Notes: generated by a model from the sequence alone, not told the origin. A stretch of DNA of 64,000 nucleotides from Adiantum capillus-veneris (GCA_014529385.2 CM043964.1:5613997-5677996); one strand, 5' to 3'. Shown: positions 35,001-48,863, counted from the stretch's first letter. Numbers and translations are program-made.

Positions 35001-35279
35001 TTACTAAAATTATATAAGGTGTAACTTCACTTTAGCATTCTAAAACAATAGAATGCAAGAAAAGTAAAGACAGAATGTGAAATGAAAGGTAAATCTCCAT
35101 CATGCACTGAAAACTATGAAAGTCCCCACATCCCAGCCCAACACTAAGGGTTTCTTTTAGAAAGCCAAAAAGGGGGGGTTGACTCTACTTTTTCTTTTGA
35201 AGGCGGACTTTACTTTTCTTTCTGAAAGCCAATTGAAGGGTGGCTCAACTTTGTTTTTTGAAGGCCAATGGCCATAAAA

Positions 35280-35280
<1 letters not shown>
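34060..35280. other. No gene; short duplication around a (TG)n tract
   Basis: AT-rich sequence. A block with CTTCACTTTAGCATTCTAAA and CAATAGAATGCAA occurs twice (about 34890-34935 and 35020-35065) on either side of a (TG)n tract at 34952-34994. No domain-bearing frame seen. Confidence 0.6.
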
Positions 35281-37040
<1,760 letters not shown>

Positions 37041-37380
37041 TAAGTGTTTATCAAATTAGCACTCGCTACTTTGGCCTTCAAATACTCCATAAAGTAAAAG
37101 AGTGTCTATATTAGAGTTTGTAGACATGCTAGCCTTGAGAGAAAAAGGTTATGGAAAGCTAAAGATGAAGTGTCCTAGTATACATTGATACTGCCTTGAT
37201 TACGGCTCAAGGACCTAAGATTTTGAACACCAAAAGAGGGTGAAATTGTTGTTACAAATTGAGATGGTTACACTATTGGCTATTGAGGTCTTATTTTTGA
37301 GGCTCGAAATAAAGCAAAGGGTCATTTGAGGAAAATGAGAAGTGTTATTTGAGAATGCGGCTTTGGACTCATGAGCTTAA
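37041..37380. other. No gene seen
   Basis: Sequence between the tandem array and the E2 remnant, without domain-bearing frames or clear repeats. Confidence 0.5.
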
Positions 37381-37604
37381 AGTGCACGCGCACACGGGTA
37401 TGTGTGTGTGTGTGTAGCAATGGAGAAGAGAGGGAATAAGGTCAGTTGGTGGCCGGACACTGGACATCTAGCTCGAGCAAAAGGCACAACTTCTTTACCC
37501 CAACAGACTCCTAGTTAAAGGCAAATGTGCCAATAATTGGGTCCTACTCTCTAAACTACTAGAATGTACAAGAAAATGATTGAGAGATTCTCTCAACCTA
37601 CACC

Positions 37605-37758
37605 TGTCAGGACACCGGCAAGGCTGGGGACTAGATAAGGTAGGGCCGGGCTAGGCGGTGTGGAACGCGGAGTCCAACTAGGGCAAAGGGCCAAGGGCAT
37701 GCCTATGTAAGGGTGGTTGGGTGGAGGACTCTGAGGCTCTAGTCACCCCTGTCTTACA
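37605..37758 (+). repeat. 5' LTR of D (154 bp)
   Basis: TG at 37605 to CA at 37758; it contains CTAGATAAGG and GGGCTAGGCGGTGTGGAA blocks shared with the 3' LTR. Confidence 0.95.
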
Positions 37759-37759
37759 T

Positions 37760-37771
37760 TGGTATCAGAGT
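37760..37771 (+). promoter_or_regulatory. Primer-binding site, tRNA-iMet type (element D)
   Basis: TGGTATCAGAGT, one base after the LTR; it differs from the usual site in the last base. Confidence 0.9.
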
Positions 37772-38550
37772 GTGGTCTATTTTGGGCAAGAGGGCGAGGA
37801 GCTTTTTGCATGCTCCTCTCTTTGAGGGCGTGAAGAGCCACTGCTAAGGGGGACGACGAGGTCCCACTGTGTGAGAAGCACCGCTTGTGCCGGGAGGGAG
37901 GCAACCTCGACCTCTGGAAAATGCTGTGTGGCTTAGCCCGGCGGATGCGCGCTACGAAGGGGGGGATTTTTCGTCACAGTGGTGATGCCCAACAAGCAAC
38001 GCAGGGGAGTCTCTCTCTCTCCCTCGCCCTCGCGGCACTGCCGTGGTCACCATAGCCGACTGCAAAGGTATATTTTCACATACAAGGCGCCCAAAGGCCT
38101 TTGGCCTTGGGCAATTCATCAAAAAAAATCTCAAGCTAGGGGGCGTGCCCACCCGGGCAAACACCCCATACCCAAGCTACGGTGTTCTAAGGTTGTCGGC
38201 CGAGATCCGACACAAGCATAGGCAAGGGGCCACCAAATTGTAGGTAAACTGTCCGAATTACAGAAATTGCAGAAGTTGATCGAAGTTAAAGTTTGACGGA
38301 GTTGAAGTTTCGGAAGAATATCTATTGCAATTTCTTCCTTCGAAAAGATTCAGTCATCAAGGACGTTTCAAGCAGTACAAACTTTTGTCGGCATTGTCAA
38401 GCATAGTTGATTCAACTATCAAGAGCTTGCGGAGTTCCATATATGGCGGACTACTATCAATTTCAACGGAGTTAGCACAACTACTCTACTTTGCGAGTGC
38501 TCCCAATATCAGGTATATTTTCTGAGTACTTCTTTCACCGCACTATGTAG
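37772..38550 (+). other. Leader of element D, no gene
   Basis: Untranslated leader between the primer site and the Gag start. It includes an inverted ATGGTGACC-type context and no domain-bearing frame. Confidence 0.6.
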
Positions 38551-38551
38551 C

Positions 38552-39671
38552 CATGGATTCAGATATCAATATGACATTTGATTTTGAGCAAAGTACTCCT
38601 GATCCTACCAATGATGGCCCGCGGCAATCCTCTCAAGGAGAGTAACCATGACACTATGGCAGGAGAAGATACTTATGAGTTGCTCAATATTCAAGAATTT
38701 CGTGCACTTCAGACACGCATGACAGTCATGGATGAAAATTTTAAAGCTTTAAATGAAAATGTTACTAAACTTTCCACATTATTAATTCAATTAATGCATC
38801 AGTAGTCTAAGAGTCCTGCTGACACCCACATGCATGAGCACGTTGGCACACAAGGGCAAGGCCCAATTAATGATACGTTGCATACTCTCACTGCCAAAGA
38901 GGTGGATGACTTGTTAAAGAACTTTAAACCACCAGTCTTTAAGGGTGAAGACCGAGACCGCAATAAGGATGCAGTGAACATCTTTCTCAGCAAATGGGAT
39001 GGAATTCACCCCTTAAGGCGTACTTCGGATGCAGTCAGAGCTCTGCAGATGAGCTTAACTCTGGAAGGCAAGGCCTACAAATGGTGGATGTCTCTCAAGG
39101 AGAAGAACATCATACCTCAGAGTTGGGCAGCCTTTGAAGCCATGTTTAGCAAGGAGTTTTTGCCTACTAATGAGGCTGATCGGAATTGGACGGCTTGGGA
39201 CACATGTTCCATGCACCAATACCCATCACTCCTTGAATATATCTCTCACTACTTGGATACCTTTCAACAAGTACGAGGGTTCATACGAGGTCTGACACCC
39301 CCGAGCTTAAGAAGTATGTCAAGACCCAAGACCCTAAAACACTTGAGAAAGCCATAGTGAAAGCACATATTCATGATGACCCTGATGAGAAGAAAATACA
39401 TAATAGTAACGTGCCTGCTAGTATACATGGTAATACAGGCACGCATTATGGGCACAATAAAAGAAAATTTCTAGTTGCTAATTCAGATGCATCTAAAAAA
39501 CCCAAGGGGTCTAGGGGTCCTCTTTCTCCTGAGGATTTTGATACAGCCAAGAAAGAGAAGTTATGTTTTCAATTTTTAGGGAGAGGTCATGGCAAAAAGG
39601 ATTGTCCAAAAAGAAATCTGCTGCTCAGGGGACGAAGAAAGCAGTGCACACAGTGCAACTACTGTCCTTGA
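38552..39671 (+). pseudogene. Element D Gag
   Basis: The start near 38552 (MDSDINMTFDFEQS) resembles the A Gag start. Stops at about 38643 and 38804 interrupt a coiled-coil-like stretch (MDENFKALNENVTKLSTLL). The frame 38830-39357 has the gag domain: KPPVFKGEDRDRNKDAVNIF, LEGKAYKWWMSLKEK and FSKEFLPTNEADRNWTAWD. A frameshift near 39290 leads to basic sequence and a knuckle remnant, LCFQFLGRGHGKKDC, in which the second Cys is replaced by Phe. The role would be particle formation; this copy is broken. Confidence 0.87.
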
Positions 39672-39699
39672 GTCTTCCTCGAAATTTTCCACAGTGGAA

Positions 39700-41800
39700 G
39701 TAACACACACTGAGGTGGTGCATGAATGCTGTCTCACAGCTTCCATGTGGCAACAAACCTTTGGACCAGATGAGTTAGTACATATGCACGGATATCTGCA
39801 AGGGCACAAGGTGCACATCTTGGTAGATGACGGTGCTACTCACAATTCATCAATTATGGATTGGTGAAAAAGCTCAAACTGCCTCAAACTCCGAGTACCC
39901 ACCGCTACAAGGTAGCAATGATGAATGGACATGATACTGAATTATGGGATACTCAATGCCGAGCTGTTCCATTGGAAGTACAAGGGTACTCTACTTGTTT
40001 GGATTTTCAAGTTATGAACATGGAAAGGGCTAATGTGGTTCTTGGTAGGGAGTGGTTGCATAGCTTAGGACCATCACTGAAGCATAGCTATGAGCACAAC
40101 AGCTTGATGTTTGACTCCCATGGCGCACATGTGTTGTTGTTAGGAGAAAAGGATATACCTTCATCACCACTAATTTATACCGTCGAGCTTATGCAGCTCA
40201 TTTTTTATAATGAAATAGATCAGGTTTTCTTGTGTTACTCACTGTCTCATTTTCTTTATAACACTGAGTCTGTTGAACATTCCTCAACACCGCATGCTTC
40301 TCTCTCCTCTATTCCACCAATTGCTAATTCTAAACAAGCAAACGTTGCTAGTCAATTACAACAATTATTAAAGGAATTCCAAGATGTATTTCCTAATGAT
40401 TTGCCATCAGGATTACCACCGACACGATCAGTACAACATAGCATTGACGTGGCTGCAAGCTGTAAACCTGTTAGTAAACCACCTTACCGTATGAGTTACT
40501 CAGAGGCTGTTGAGGTGGAATGTCAGCTTGTTGACTACCTTAGCAGAGGGTTTATACAACCCAGTTCTTCACCAGGAGCTTCGCCTATCCTTTTAGTGAA
40601 GAAAAAGGACGGTAGTATGCGCATGTGCGTAGACTACCGGGGCTTAAATGCAGTTACAGTTAAGAACAAATACCCATTGCCAAGAGTAGATGAGTTATTT
40701 GATAAGATAACTCATGCTCGCATTTTTACAAAAATTGACTTGCGGTCAGGATATCACCAAGTCTGTATTCGGCTTGCCGATATACCTAAGACTGCATTCC
40801 GAACACGGTTTGGACACTACGAGTTTTTGGTGATGTCCTTCGGGTTAACCAATGCGCACGCAACATTCATGACACTTATAGATAGTGTATTGAAGCCATA
40901 TTTGGGAAAATTTGTCATTGTTTTCCTCGATGACATCCTAGTCTATAGTGCTTCTGAAGAAGAGCACTTACAACATCTCAGGCAGGTGTTTGAGTTGTTA
41001 CGTACAAACAAGTTATATACCAAGGAATCTAAATGTGATTTTCTAAAAGATGAAATTCATTATTTAGGGCATGTTATTTCAGCTCATGGCCTATACATGG
41101 ATCAATCCAAAGTGGATACCATCAGAAAATGGCCTCCTCCTAAAAATCTAGAAGAATTACAGATGTTTTTAGGATTTGAAGGTTTTTACCAAAGGTTCGC
41201 TAAAAACTATGCTCAAATTGTTGTTCCTATGACGGATTAACTTAAAGGCAAAGGAAAAGCTTTTCAATGGGGATCCGCTCAACAGCACAGTTTTGATACG
41301 CTCAAGGATGCATTAGCTACAGCTCCTATACTGGCTATTGTAGATCCTTTGAAACCATTCGTTTGGAAATAGATGCCAGTGATCGTGCTATTGGAGCAGT
41401 CCTGTTACAAGACGGACGGCCGATTGCATTTGAAAGTAAGAAGCTTGATGCAGCTCAGTAGAACTATTTTTCTTACGAACGCGAACTCTATGCAATAGTG
41501 TCTGCCTTAAAGACATGGCGGCATTATCTTTATGGTGCTCAGTTTGAGATTGTGTTTGATCATGAAAGCATCAAATGGTTTACACAACAAACAGATTTAA
41601 AGGGTCGAAAATTTAGGTGGACCGAGATCCTTCAGGAATATGACGCCAAGCTAAGGTATCGCAAAGGCCGATACAATGTAGTGGCAGATGCTCTAAGTAG
41701 AATGCCACATATATTTTCGCTCTTGTTCACGAAACTTCATAGTGAATTTTTAGATTCTCTCAAGGAAAAATATGAGCATGATGAAGCATATTCCAAAGTG
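39700..41800 (+). pseudogene. Element D protease, reverse transcriptase and RNase H
   Basis: The protease signature HILVDDGATHN (about 39817-39849) is followed by a one-base shift. The frame 39861-41240 then carries VVLGREWLHSLG and a nearly uninterrupted RT: KKKDGSMRMCVDYRGLN, FTKIDLRSGYHQV (motif A), MSFGLTNAHATF (motif B), FVIVFLDDILVYSASEEEH (motif C, both Asp intact) and HYLGHVISAHGLYMD. A stop at 41238-41240 cuts before RNase H, which resumes as DASDRAIGAVLLQDG and FDHESIKWFTQQTDLKGRKF after more stops (41458-41460) and a shift near 41365. This is the best preserved RT in the window by motif content. Confidence 0.93.
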
Positions 41801-43262
41801 TGGAGCCATGTTCAAAAGAGGGATCCTTCTCACTCCAATGACGGTAGTGTACAATTAACCTCCACACCTAGTTCTCCTTTATCAAGTTATGAACTACAGC
41901 GATGGAAGCATTTTACCATCGACAATGGGTACCTACTCCACAAGGGAGAGTTTGTGTATCGATGGACACGGACATTCGGCGCCAAATTCTTTATGAATGT
42001 CATGATAGTCCAAGTGCAGGGCACCCGGGGATTAGAAAAACTTATGCTCTCGTGCGACGACAGTTTTACTGGCCAGGTATACATGGCTTTGTTCAAGTTT
42101 ATGTTTTGCACTGCCAAAAATGTCAAGTTAACAGGGCAGAGTGCCTGTAAGCAGGAGGACTCTTACATCCTTTGGAGATTCCCAATGGAAAATGGGAAAG
42201 TATCTATATGGATTTTATTGTAGGTTTACCAACCACTATATGAGGTCACGACTCAGTATGGGTGGTTGTAAACAGGTTGACTAAACTATGTAAGTTCATT
42301 CTGACCAAATCAACGGTTAAGACACCAGAACTAGCCAAGTTATTTGTGGACAATCTATACAAATTGGTTTGCCAAGTAACATTGTTAGTGACCGTGATCC
42401 CAAGTTTAACAGCCACTTTTGGAGAGCTGTATTTAAACGATTGGGTACACAACTAAACCTCAGTACAGCTGATCATCCAGAAACGGATAGTCAAACGGAA
42501 TAAGTTAACGAGGTGCTAGAGGATATGCTAAGAGCATACGTCAGCAAAAAACAGTCAGACTAGGAAGAATACTTACCTATTCTCGAGTTTGCCTACAACA
42601 GTACTAAGCATGTCACAACAGGTTTTAGTCCTTTCACGCTAATGTACGGGTTTCAACCTAGGTCACCAATTACGGTGGGGTTGGCAACCGAAAAACTCCA
42701 ATAGGTTAAGGATTTTCTCCAAGACCATATGGATATGCTGAAACTTGCTCGCCAGAATGTCTGGCAAGCATAGGATCGGTATAAGAAATACGCTGATGAG
42801 AAACGTCAGCAAGTTACCTTCGAAGAAGGGGAGGAAGTATTTTTACGTGTGCCAGAACATTCAGAAAGTCTGAAAACTGGACCGACGCCTAAATTATCTC
42901 CCCGATATTGTGGGCCTTTCAAAATACTCAAGCGAGTAGGTGATCGTGCCTACAAACTATTACTACCTTCACATTCTCGCATTCATCCGGTGTTTCATGT
43001 AAGCCGTCTACGAAAGCGGTTACATGGGGATGACAATGTCATTGACCAACAGGTTTTGGTTGATTACATTGAACCTCCTACCTTACCGCATGAACCTGAA
43101 CGTGTTCTTGATTATCATGAGTTGCATACACGTCATCACGTACGACAACAAGCCTTAATCAAGTGGAAAGATCGACCCGAAGAAGGTGCCACTTGGGAAA
43201 ACATTAGTGTTCTTAAGAAGAAGTTTCCCACTTCTGTTTTCGAGGACGAAAACTCTTCTTAA
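41800..43262 (+). pseudogene. Element D integrase and chromodomain-like tail
   Basis: The zinc region SAGHPGIRKTYALVRRQFYW with HCQKCQ lies at 42015-42125. The core is fragmented by shifts (PSLTATFGELY, then a DHPETDSQTE-like segment at about 42470-42500 in another frame). The final frame 42849-43262 has the integrase C-terminal block (LSPRYCGPFKILKRVGDRAY, HPVFHVSRLRKRL) and a chromodomain-like end (ALIKWKDRPEEGATWENI). Such tails direct insertion into marked chromatin. Confidence 0.88.
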
Positions 43263-43273
43263 GGGGGGAGTAA
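43259..43273 (+). promoter_or_regulatory. Polypurine tract of D
   Basis: AAGGGGGGAGTAA directly before the 3' LTR, the plus-strand primer of LTR retroelements. Confidence 0.88.
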
Positions 43274-43430
43274 TGTCAGGACACCGTCAGGGCCCGGACT
43301 AGATAAGGCAGACAGGGCCGGGCTAGGCGGTGTGGAATGGGGAGTCCAACTAGGGAAAAGGGCCAAGAGTATGCCTATATAAGGGTGGTTGGGTGGAGGA
43401 CTCTGAGGCTCTAGTCACCCCTGTCTTACA
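43274..43430 (+). repeat. 3' LTR of D (157 bp)
   Basis: It matches the 5' LTR with a few substitutions and small indels; followed by the target duplication ACACC. Confidence 0.95.
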
Positions 43431-43537
43431 ACACCCACTGGCTCGCTCAACCGATCTACATACAATCGCATTTGCTCTAGTGATAGTCGAGTGTGTGTAT
43501 CCACGCTAGAGCTTGCATGTAGGTCCCACCAAAAAAT

Positions 43538-43786
43538 CTATATGGTCTGCAAAACTCCATGATGCATCATGCTAGTGTCAGCCACCGTATGATTGACAAT
43601 CCCTATTGCAAATGTTTCCACTATAGTTGCTAGGTCGGCGGGCCTTGACACTAGCAGGTCATACATGAGACGCTCGAACGCTGAGAAAATGTGCACAAAC
43701 CTGGTTGTCCTACCCTCCCCTATGCTATCTGCATGTAGTGCATCATCATGACTACTCATTGCGTATGGATGTGTCAACGCCAACAC
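43538..43786 (-). pseudogene. E2 C-terminal module (unknown domain)
   Basis: This 82-codon frame has FSAFERLMYDLLVSRPADLA and ETFAIGIVNHTVADTSMMH. It aligns with the last 75 residues of the E protein (SAFGGLMYEMLILRPDIAAV, GAFAVGVVSRLLTDDGIVH). The conservation between two diverged copies suggests the segment was under selection in the family. It matches no family I can name; the hydrophobic AVVGAFAVGVV-type core might be membrane-associated. Confidence 0.6.
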
Positions 43787-43849
43787 TCAGATTGCTACAT
43801 CCCTCTCACCCATAGATAGAACTTGCATCCTGGCACGAACTCATTAGCC

Positions 43850-45390
43850 TCTAGCATGAGCATATCAAAGAACTCCGTGCCCGTTGTGAGCGGGATGAAA
43901 ACACACACAGCGCCTCTATAACGACCCGACACACACTCTTGGGAAGATACACACACACACACACACTATGGGGCACCACTCGGCTTACACAACCAGCCTG
44001 GCTGAGACAGGAAACACACAGACGGAGTGAGAAGAGAGAGATTTCCCACTTGTCCACTCAACACTCACACATACACACTCACACACACACTCTCAATTCA
44101 GCTCAAAGGATGCAAATTGCTGTTGTTTAGACTCAATGAAGCTCAGCCCAACACCAATGGGGCAAATAGTTTACACAGTATTGAGGAAATATACCAGATA
44201 CAACCACAAAGTTAAGCAGAGGCTTCACTCACCGGAGAAGATTACACAGAAAAATAGCAGAAAATCTGTGAGGAATTTGGAAAAATGGACAGCGCCATTG
44301 CGTCTGGAACGCCCAAAAACCCCACTCTACAATGTCACAGTGCTCAAATCCGACCTCGGATGAGTAGTTTAAGGCCAAAAAATGCTCCAAAAACAGCAAA
44401 AAACACACTTGCGGCTGTTCCTCCTCTCTTCTCCATGTTTTTTCTGGTCTTCTCTCAGTTTTTTCAGTTTCCACACTTAGATTTATTAGTTGGGCACCCT
44501 TGGCCTTTTAGATGACCTCAAACAGACCCCGAACAGGCCAAAAACTGACCTCGCAGTGCATAGTTGTCACCGTTTTGCATCATCCGCACACCTGGCACTC
44601 AGTTTTTCCAAATAATGCATCCCGCAACCACGTGAAGTGGCCCCAAAAATTGGTCCTCATGATGACCTTTCTGCATAAGTATCACAAGAAAACACCCACG
44701 TCGTGTCCATACTTCTCCGCGTGCAAGTATTGACCCCGTTCGACCTCCTGACGCCACTCGATGCCATCTGACGCACCTGCTTACCTCATGTCGTTGGCCC
44801 GCGGATAGCTTCCTCAAGAAGTTTTACGCGCTACCAACTCCTCCTTATTGTAGAAAAAACACAGTGGTACTGGTAATAGTGAAAATCGATGCACTATGTA
44901 CACCCTGTCCTACCTGTACACATGTGGGCCCCACGTAACCACCTGGCTCTGAAAAATGGGCAATTCTTTATTTGATGCACCATGCATGTATATGTACATA
45001 TGCGCAATCCCTTGCTCCAAAAAAATCCTGACACCATCATCTTTGTCTGTGTCTCTAGGGAGTAGACCCGCTCTACCTCTACTTGCACAGACTTCGATGA
45101 CACCTATTGTGTCTCACTAGAGCACTGCTGCTCTACCTTTGTCTCTGTAGAGTCTATTGGCATGTCCTGTGCAACTGAATTCTTTGTCTTGTGAGCTTGG
45201 TGGAGCTCACCCGTGAAGGAGACACATCTCGTCTCTCATTCAATGCATGTCAACAAGAAAATCAATTCTCAGATACGTGCATAGGGTATACCAAGCCACC
45301 ACGGGCTCCCCTGGCAATCAATAATGAGCTGCAATGCAATGTATCTGCAAAGACTGCTCTCTAAGAAATATCTGACACCCACAATCTGCT
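43850..45390. other. Unassigned stretch inside E2
   Basis: It holds short CA-rich tracts (43949-43970, 44060-44092) and a region near 44290-44360 that resembles the E leader (GCGTC(T/C)G(G/A)A and CGCCCAAAA-type blocks). From about 45100 sequence parallel to the Ser/Glu-rich part of the E protein appears (ACTAGAGCACTGCTGCTCTACC). No intact gene. Part of it may be a further insertion. Confidence 0.45.
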
Positions 45391-45392
45391 AA

Positions 45393-45850
45393 CTATCTCA
45401 TTGAGATCAAACTTTGTCTCAGCTGAGGAACATAGCGCACATGTCGTAGCGTATATGATGCACCACTAGGGAATGACAAGCAAACATCTCCTACACCTGC
45501 AATGTCAAATGCCGAACCATCGGCCAAGTGCACACAACCAACTCCCACTAGAGAAGGTGCTAAACCACTCACGATGTGGTGACACATGGAAAACTACATC
45601 CTCATCTAGCAACCAACGGGAAGGTGTGTCACCTCTAGAAGACATGTAAGGAGGAGGAATTCTAAAGGGAAACATGACGTCACTATTACGAGCATATGAA
45701 GCCACCGTTCTAGCATGTGTCAAAACCTCATTTGCATCTTGCATACATCTCCATTGTTATCTCATACATCTGAAACAACGACGCCTAATGTGCCTTGTGT
45801 GACCACAATGCCAACATCGCATGTATCGACAACTACGAGACCACCATCTC
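45393..45850 (-). pseudogene. E2 zinc-knuckle and protease-like segment
   Basis: On the minus strand a knuckle-like remnant (about 45835-45755, nucleotide match to the E knuckle) is followed by RWLLDEDVVFHVSPHREWF (where E has WLLDSDATFHVTSHREWF), GCVHLADGSAFDIAGVGDVC and YTLRHVRYVPQLRQSLISMR. These are copia protease and downstream blocks; the active-site triplet is further degraded than in E. Confidence 0.75.
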
Positions 45851-46898
45851 TCATGAGTCATCACTGTTCAATGTAGACTCTAAACTGTCACAATGTATGC
45901 TATATGGATGCAAAGAGACTCTGGCGAGAAATCATGGGAGAACACTTGCAAAGTTTCCCTTTGTAATCCTAAGCAAAATCTCAAGCACAATCTCGACCAT
46001 AAACCATACCAAACTGGCAACAGAGTGGGTGATCATTCGACCACTACACAATTATGAAAACCATGATCAATCACATCAAAATTGATGCTCGTATATGCGT
46101 TAAGCAACTCTACAAAGGTCCACAATCTGCAATCATAAACAACATCACTAAACCAAGTGAGCCAAGTCTGGGACAAACAACTCAACCGAGCGTAAAGCGC
46201 ATAACCATATGCACAAGTATTGAGCAATCAATGCTCAAAACACATCCCACGTAGGCCTACAAAGATCTGCCAAAAAACCTATAGAACTTATAAAGCATGT
46301 GACTATCTGTCTGCAACCACCAGACGAGCATAAACAACTCTCACTCTTGTGAGAGTGTGTACAAGGCTGACAAAACCTGTCAACGTGAGAGTAAAAAAGC
46401 CCGATCGCTAAACCATCAGAGAGTAGGCTGCAAGAATATGGGGACAAACAAACAGTGTTTCCCCTGTATTTTGAGCAAAATCTCAAAATCCTCACCAAAA
46501 GCACATGAAAACAGACACTCAGTGTCTGAGTAGTAAAATCCAGAATATGGTATCCATCAACTACCAAAACCGTGGTACAAGCTCACTCCTAAACGAGCGG
46601 CTTTGTGGACAACTAACTACACCTGTCCAAAATATTGTAAACCTGTGAATCTGCCACCTGTGAGCTGTGACTAGCTTAATTTGTATGACATATACATACA
46701 TAGCATAAACGCACCAAACCGTGTTGAAAGTTGAAACTACTCTCTGGAATGATCCACACAGTCATACATGAGCACTATCAATGTTGCACAAAGAACATGC
46801 AACCTGTGAGAAAAACTGGCTGGAATCTGACATGCTACCTCATCGGTCAGAAAACACACTGAAAGCACCGTCCGAAAGCCGCGCTCAAGAGAAAAATT
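45851..46898 (-). other. E2 leader-like region, no gene
   Basis: It parallels the long leader of E (AGCAAAATCTCAA, ACAATCTC and CTCAC blocks) without an open frame of note. Ends at the AAATT target duplication of E. Confidence 0.55.
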
Positions 46899-47089
46899 TG
46901 AAGGGGATCGGGGAGCACCACAGACGGAGAGTGTGAGAGAGAGAAGGAGACACACAACACAGATATGGGTGGGGAGACTCCAAAGAGTGAGCAGCCCCCT
47001 ATACACTTATGCTATGTATAAGGTATACAAGTCAGTGGGCGCCCAGACTCTGGGCGGTCGGGCAAGGCACATGCGCCTATACCCCAACA
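46899..47089 (-). repeat. 3' LTR of E (191 bp)
   Basis: Nearly identical to the 5' LTR; the two differ by one substitution (CTCCAAAG/CTCTAAAG) and a 3-bp indel (CAGACTC/CAGCAGACTC), which points to a recent insertion. Confidence 0.95.
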
Positions 47090-47100
47090 ACCTCCCACTT
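47090..47100 (-). promoter_or_regulatory. Polypurine tract of E
   Basis: AAGTGGGAGGT on the minus strand, directly before the LTR start. Confidence 0.8.
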
Positions 47101-47206
47101 AAAGGTGACTGTGCCTTTAAGCAAGAGAATCAATCTAAAGACTACAAAAGGCGAGAGAAAACCGCTCTCAATCGATGCCCACTGGCTGGCTGTGATCGTG
47201 TGCATC

Positions 47207-48863
47207 CGGCTATCCTGCTCCCGTGTAAGTCCATACACCACCAGACGTACCGCACACGTACTGCAAGTATGTACACAATACCTGCATATCTCCCTCGTGC
47301 ACTATGCCATCATCAGTCAACAAACGACTGACAACCCCAACTGCAAATGCTCCCACTACAGCTGCGATATCCGGTCTCAAGATCAACATCTCATACATGA
47401 GACCACCGAATGCCGATGCAATGCTAGCGGGCCCTGCTAGCTCTACGGAGCATGCATCAACATATATATCCCTAGCAATAGGCATCTCTGACTGACAAGG
47501 CGTGTCAGCCACATGCATCTCCTGACTGTCCACAAAAGATGCATCAACCTGTCGTGCAACCTCAGAGCAAACCAGCTGCTCTAGGTGTCTGCTGGAAGAC
47601 ATATCCTGCACAACTATATCCCCATGCTCACTGTCGAGCATAGAAAGGAATGACTGCATAATCGCTGACATCTCAGTCTCGTCTGCAATCATCCACTGCA
47701 AACATGACCACTCAATCTGCTGTGACTCACTAGAGCTCTCATGCTCTAACTCCGTATGCATAGACCCTTGCACAACGTCCTCCTTTCGTGACTCACTAGA
47801 GCAAGACCGCTCTACCTGTCTATCCTGCATAGAAGTATCTCGCACAACTGACTCTCTGCTTTGCTCAGTCACTAACAAAGCATGCATGTCTGACTCTGTC
47901 ACCTCTCTGTGTGACTGCTCAAGTCGTGCCCCAACTGTGTGCACAACGAGCTCACTACTATGCACTCCATGCAAAGCATCCTGCAACCCACAAGCAAAAG
48001 AGACTCGCCTGCTCTCTCGCTCTCTACCTGGCTGCGTGATCACAGAGACAACACCGTCTCTCGCGTGATCCACATGCAATGGGTAACCTGTACCACTCCT
48101 GGCACCTCTCGCAATCACTAGTGAACCCAAATGCATCACAAAATCTCGCTCTCGTAGCGAAATCTGACATCCACTATCCCGTAACTGTCTGACTGAGATC
48201 AAATCCCGTCTCAGATCTGGCACATAACGCACATGACGCAGGGTAAATCTCATACCACTGGGCAAGGACAAACATACGTCTCCTGCACCCTCAATGTCAT
48301 ACACAACACCATCAGCCATGTGCACACAACCAAGTCTCCCACTAGAAAACGTGCTAAACCACTCACGATGCGACGTGACATGGAAAGTAGCATCTGAATC
48401 TAGTAACCAATGTGAAGACAATGTGCAATCCGATATGCAATCCGTAGACATAAGATCGTCTGAAGACAAGCTAGATGTAAATGTGACATCGCCGTCACAA
48501 GCATACTTAGTAACCACCGTACTGATCTCACTAGCATCTGTCATGCCCAAATCTGCATCACGCATCTGTCGCCTCCGTTGTCTCAAACGCCTGAAACATC
48601 GACGCCTAATGTGCCCTCTATGTCCACAATGCCAACATGTCAAGTCTCTATGCCGTCGAGACTTGCGTGTGGGACCAATCTCTCCCATGGACATAGAAGT
48701 GGGACTAGACTCCCCTGTAGACATGGATGTCGCGTACATAGCATGTAAACTCCTGCCCCAAATCCGCCAATGCAACAAGCATATGCTCCTTCCAAGCAAC
48801 AAAATCTGCACCATCAAACTGTGTCAGACCATAACGCTGGAAGTCAAATGAAAAATCAGCCAT
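47207..48863 (-). CDS. Element E protein: short Gag, CCHC knuckle, protease-like domain, unknown C-terminal module
   Basis: Two frames make up the gene. The first starts at ATG 48863 with MADFSFDFQRYGLTQFDG and FVAWKEHMLVALADL, the N-terminus typical of copia Gag. It must shift near 48740 into the 535-codon frame (48817-47210). In that frame the knuckle CWHCGHRGHIRRRC (about residues 61-74) is followed by WLLDSDATFHV (137-147), the copia protease motif with Gly changed to Asp, then FTLRHVRYVPDLRRDLISVR and a pre-integrase-like GSLVIARGARSGTGYPL. After residue 260 the sequence is Ser/Glu-rich and unlike any copia domain, ending with a module (about 465-510) shared with E2. The usual Gag core is missing between N-terminus and knuckle. 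Confidence 0.78.

Larger units (their letters stand above)
37605..43430 (+). mobile_element. Ty3/Gypsy chromovirus-type element D, complete structure, 5,826 bp
   Basis: LTRs 37605-37758 and 43274-43430, both TGTCAGGACACCG-like to CTGTCTTACA, with the 5-bp duplication ACACC on both sides (37600-37604 and 43431-43435). A tRNA-Met primer site follows the 5' LTR and a purine tract (AAGGGGGGAG) precedes the 3' LTR. The order Gag, protease, RT, RNase H, integrase, chromodomain-like tail is Gypsy type. The LTRs are very short for a coding element. Many stops make it defective. Confidence 0.96.
37380..46898 (-). mobile_element. Copia-like element E2, degraded, interrupted by D and adjoining E
   Basis: An LTR-like end (to ACCCCAACA at 37505), a purine-rich tract on the minus strand, then D inserted at 37605-43430, a C-terminal module (43786-43538), a protease-like block (45744-45393), a knuckle remnant (about 45835-45755) and a leader-like region to 46898. 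The order and the sequences parallel element E. E itself is inserted at 46899 inside it. The right part of E2 beyond 50265 could not be delimited. Confidence 0.72.

Noticed and set aside
47009-47440. Plus-strand frame of 143 codons
   Set aside because: Overlaps the LTR and the C-terminal end of the E protein on the other strand; no domain.
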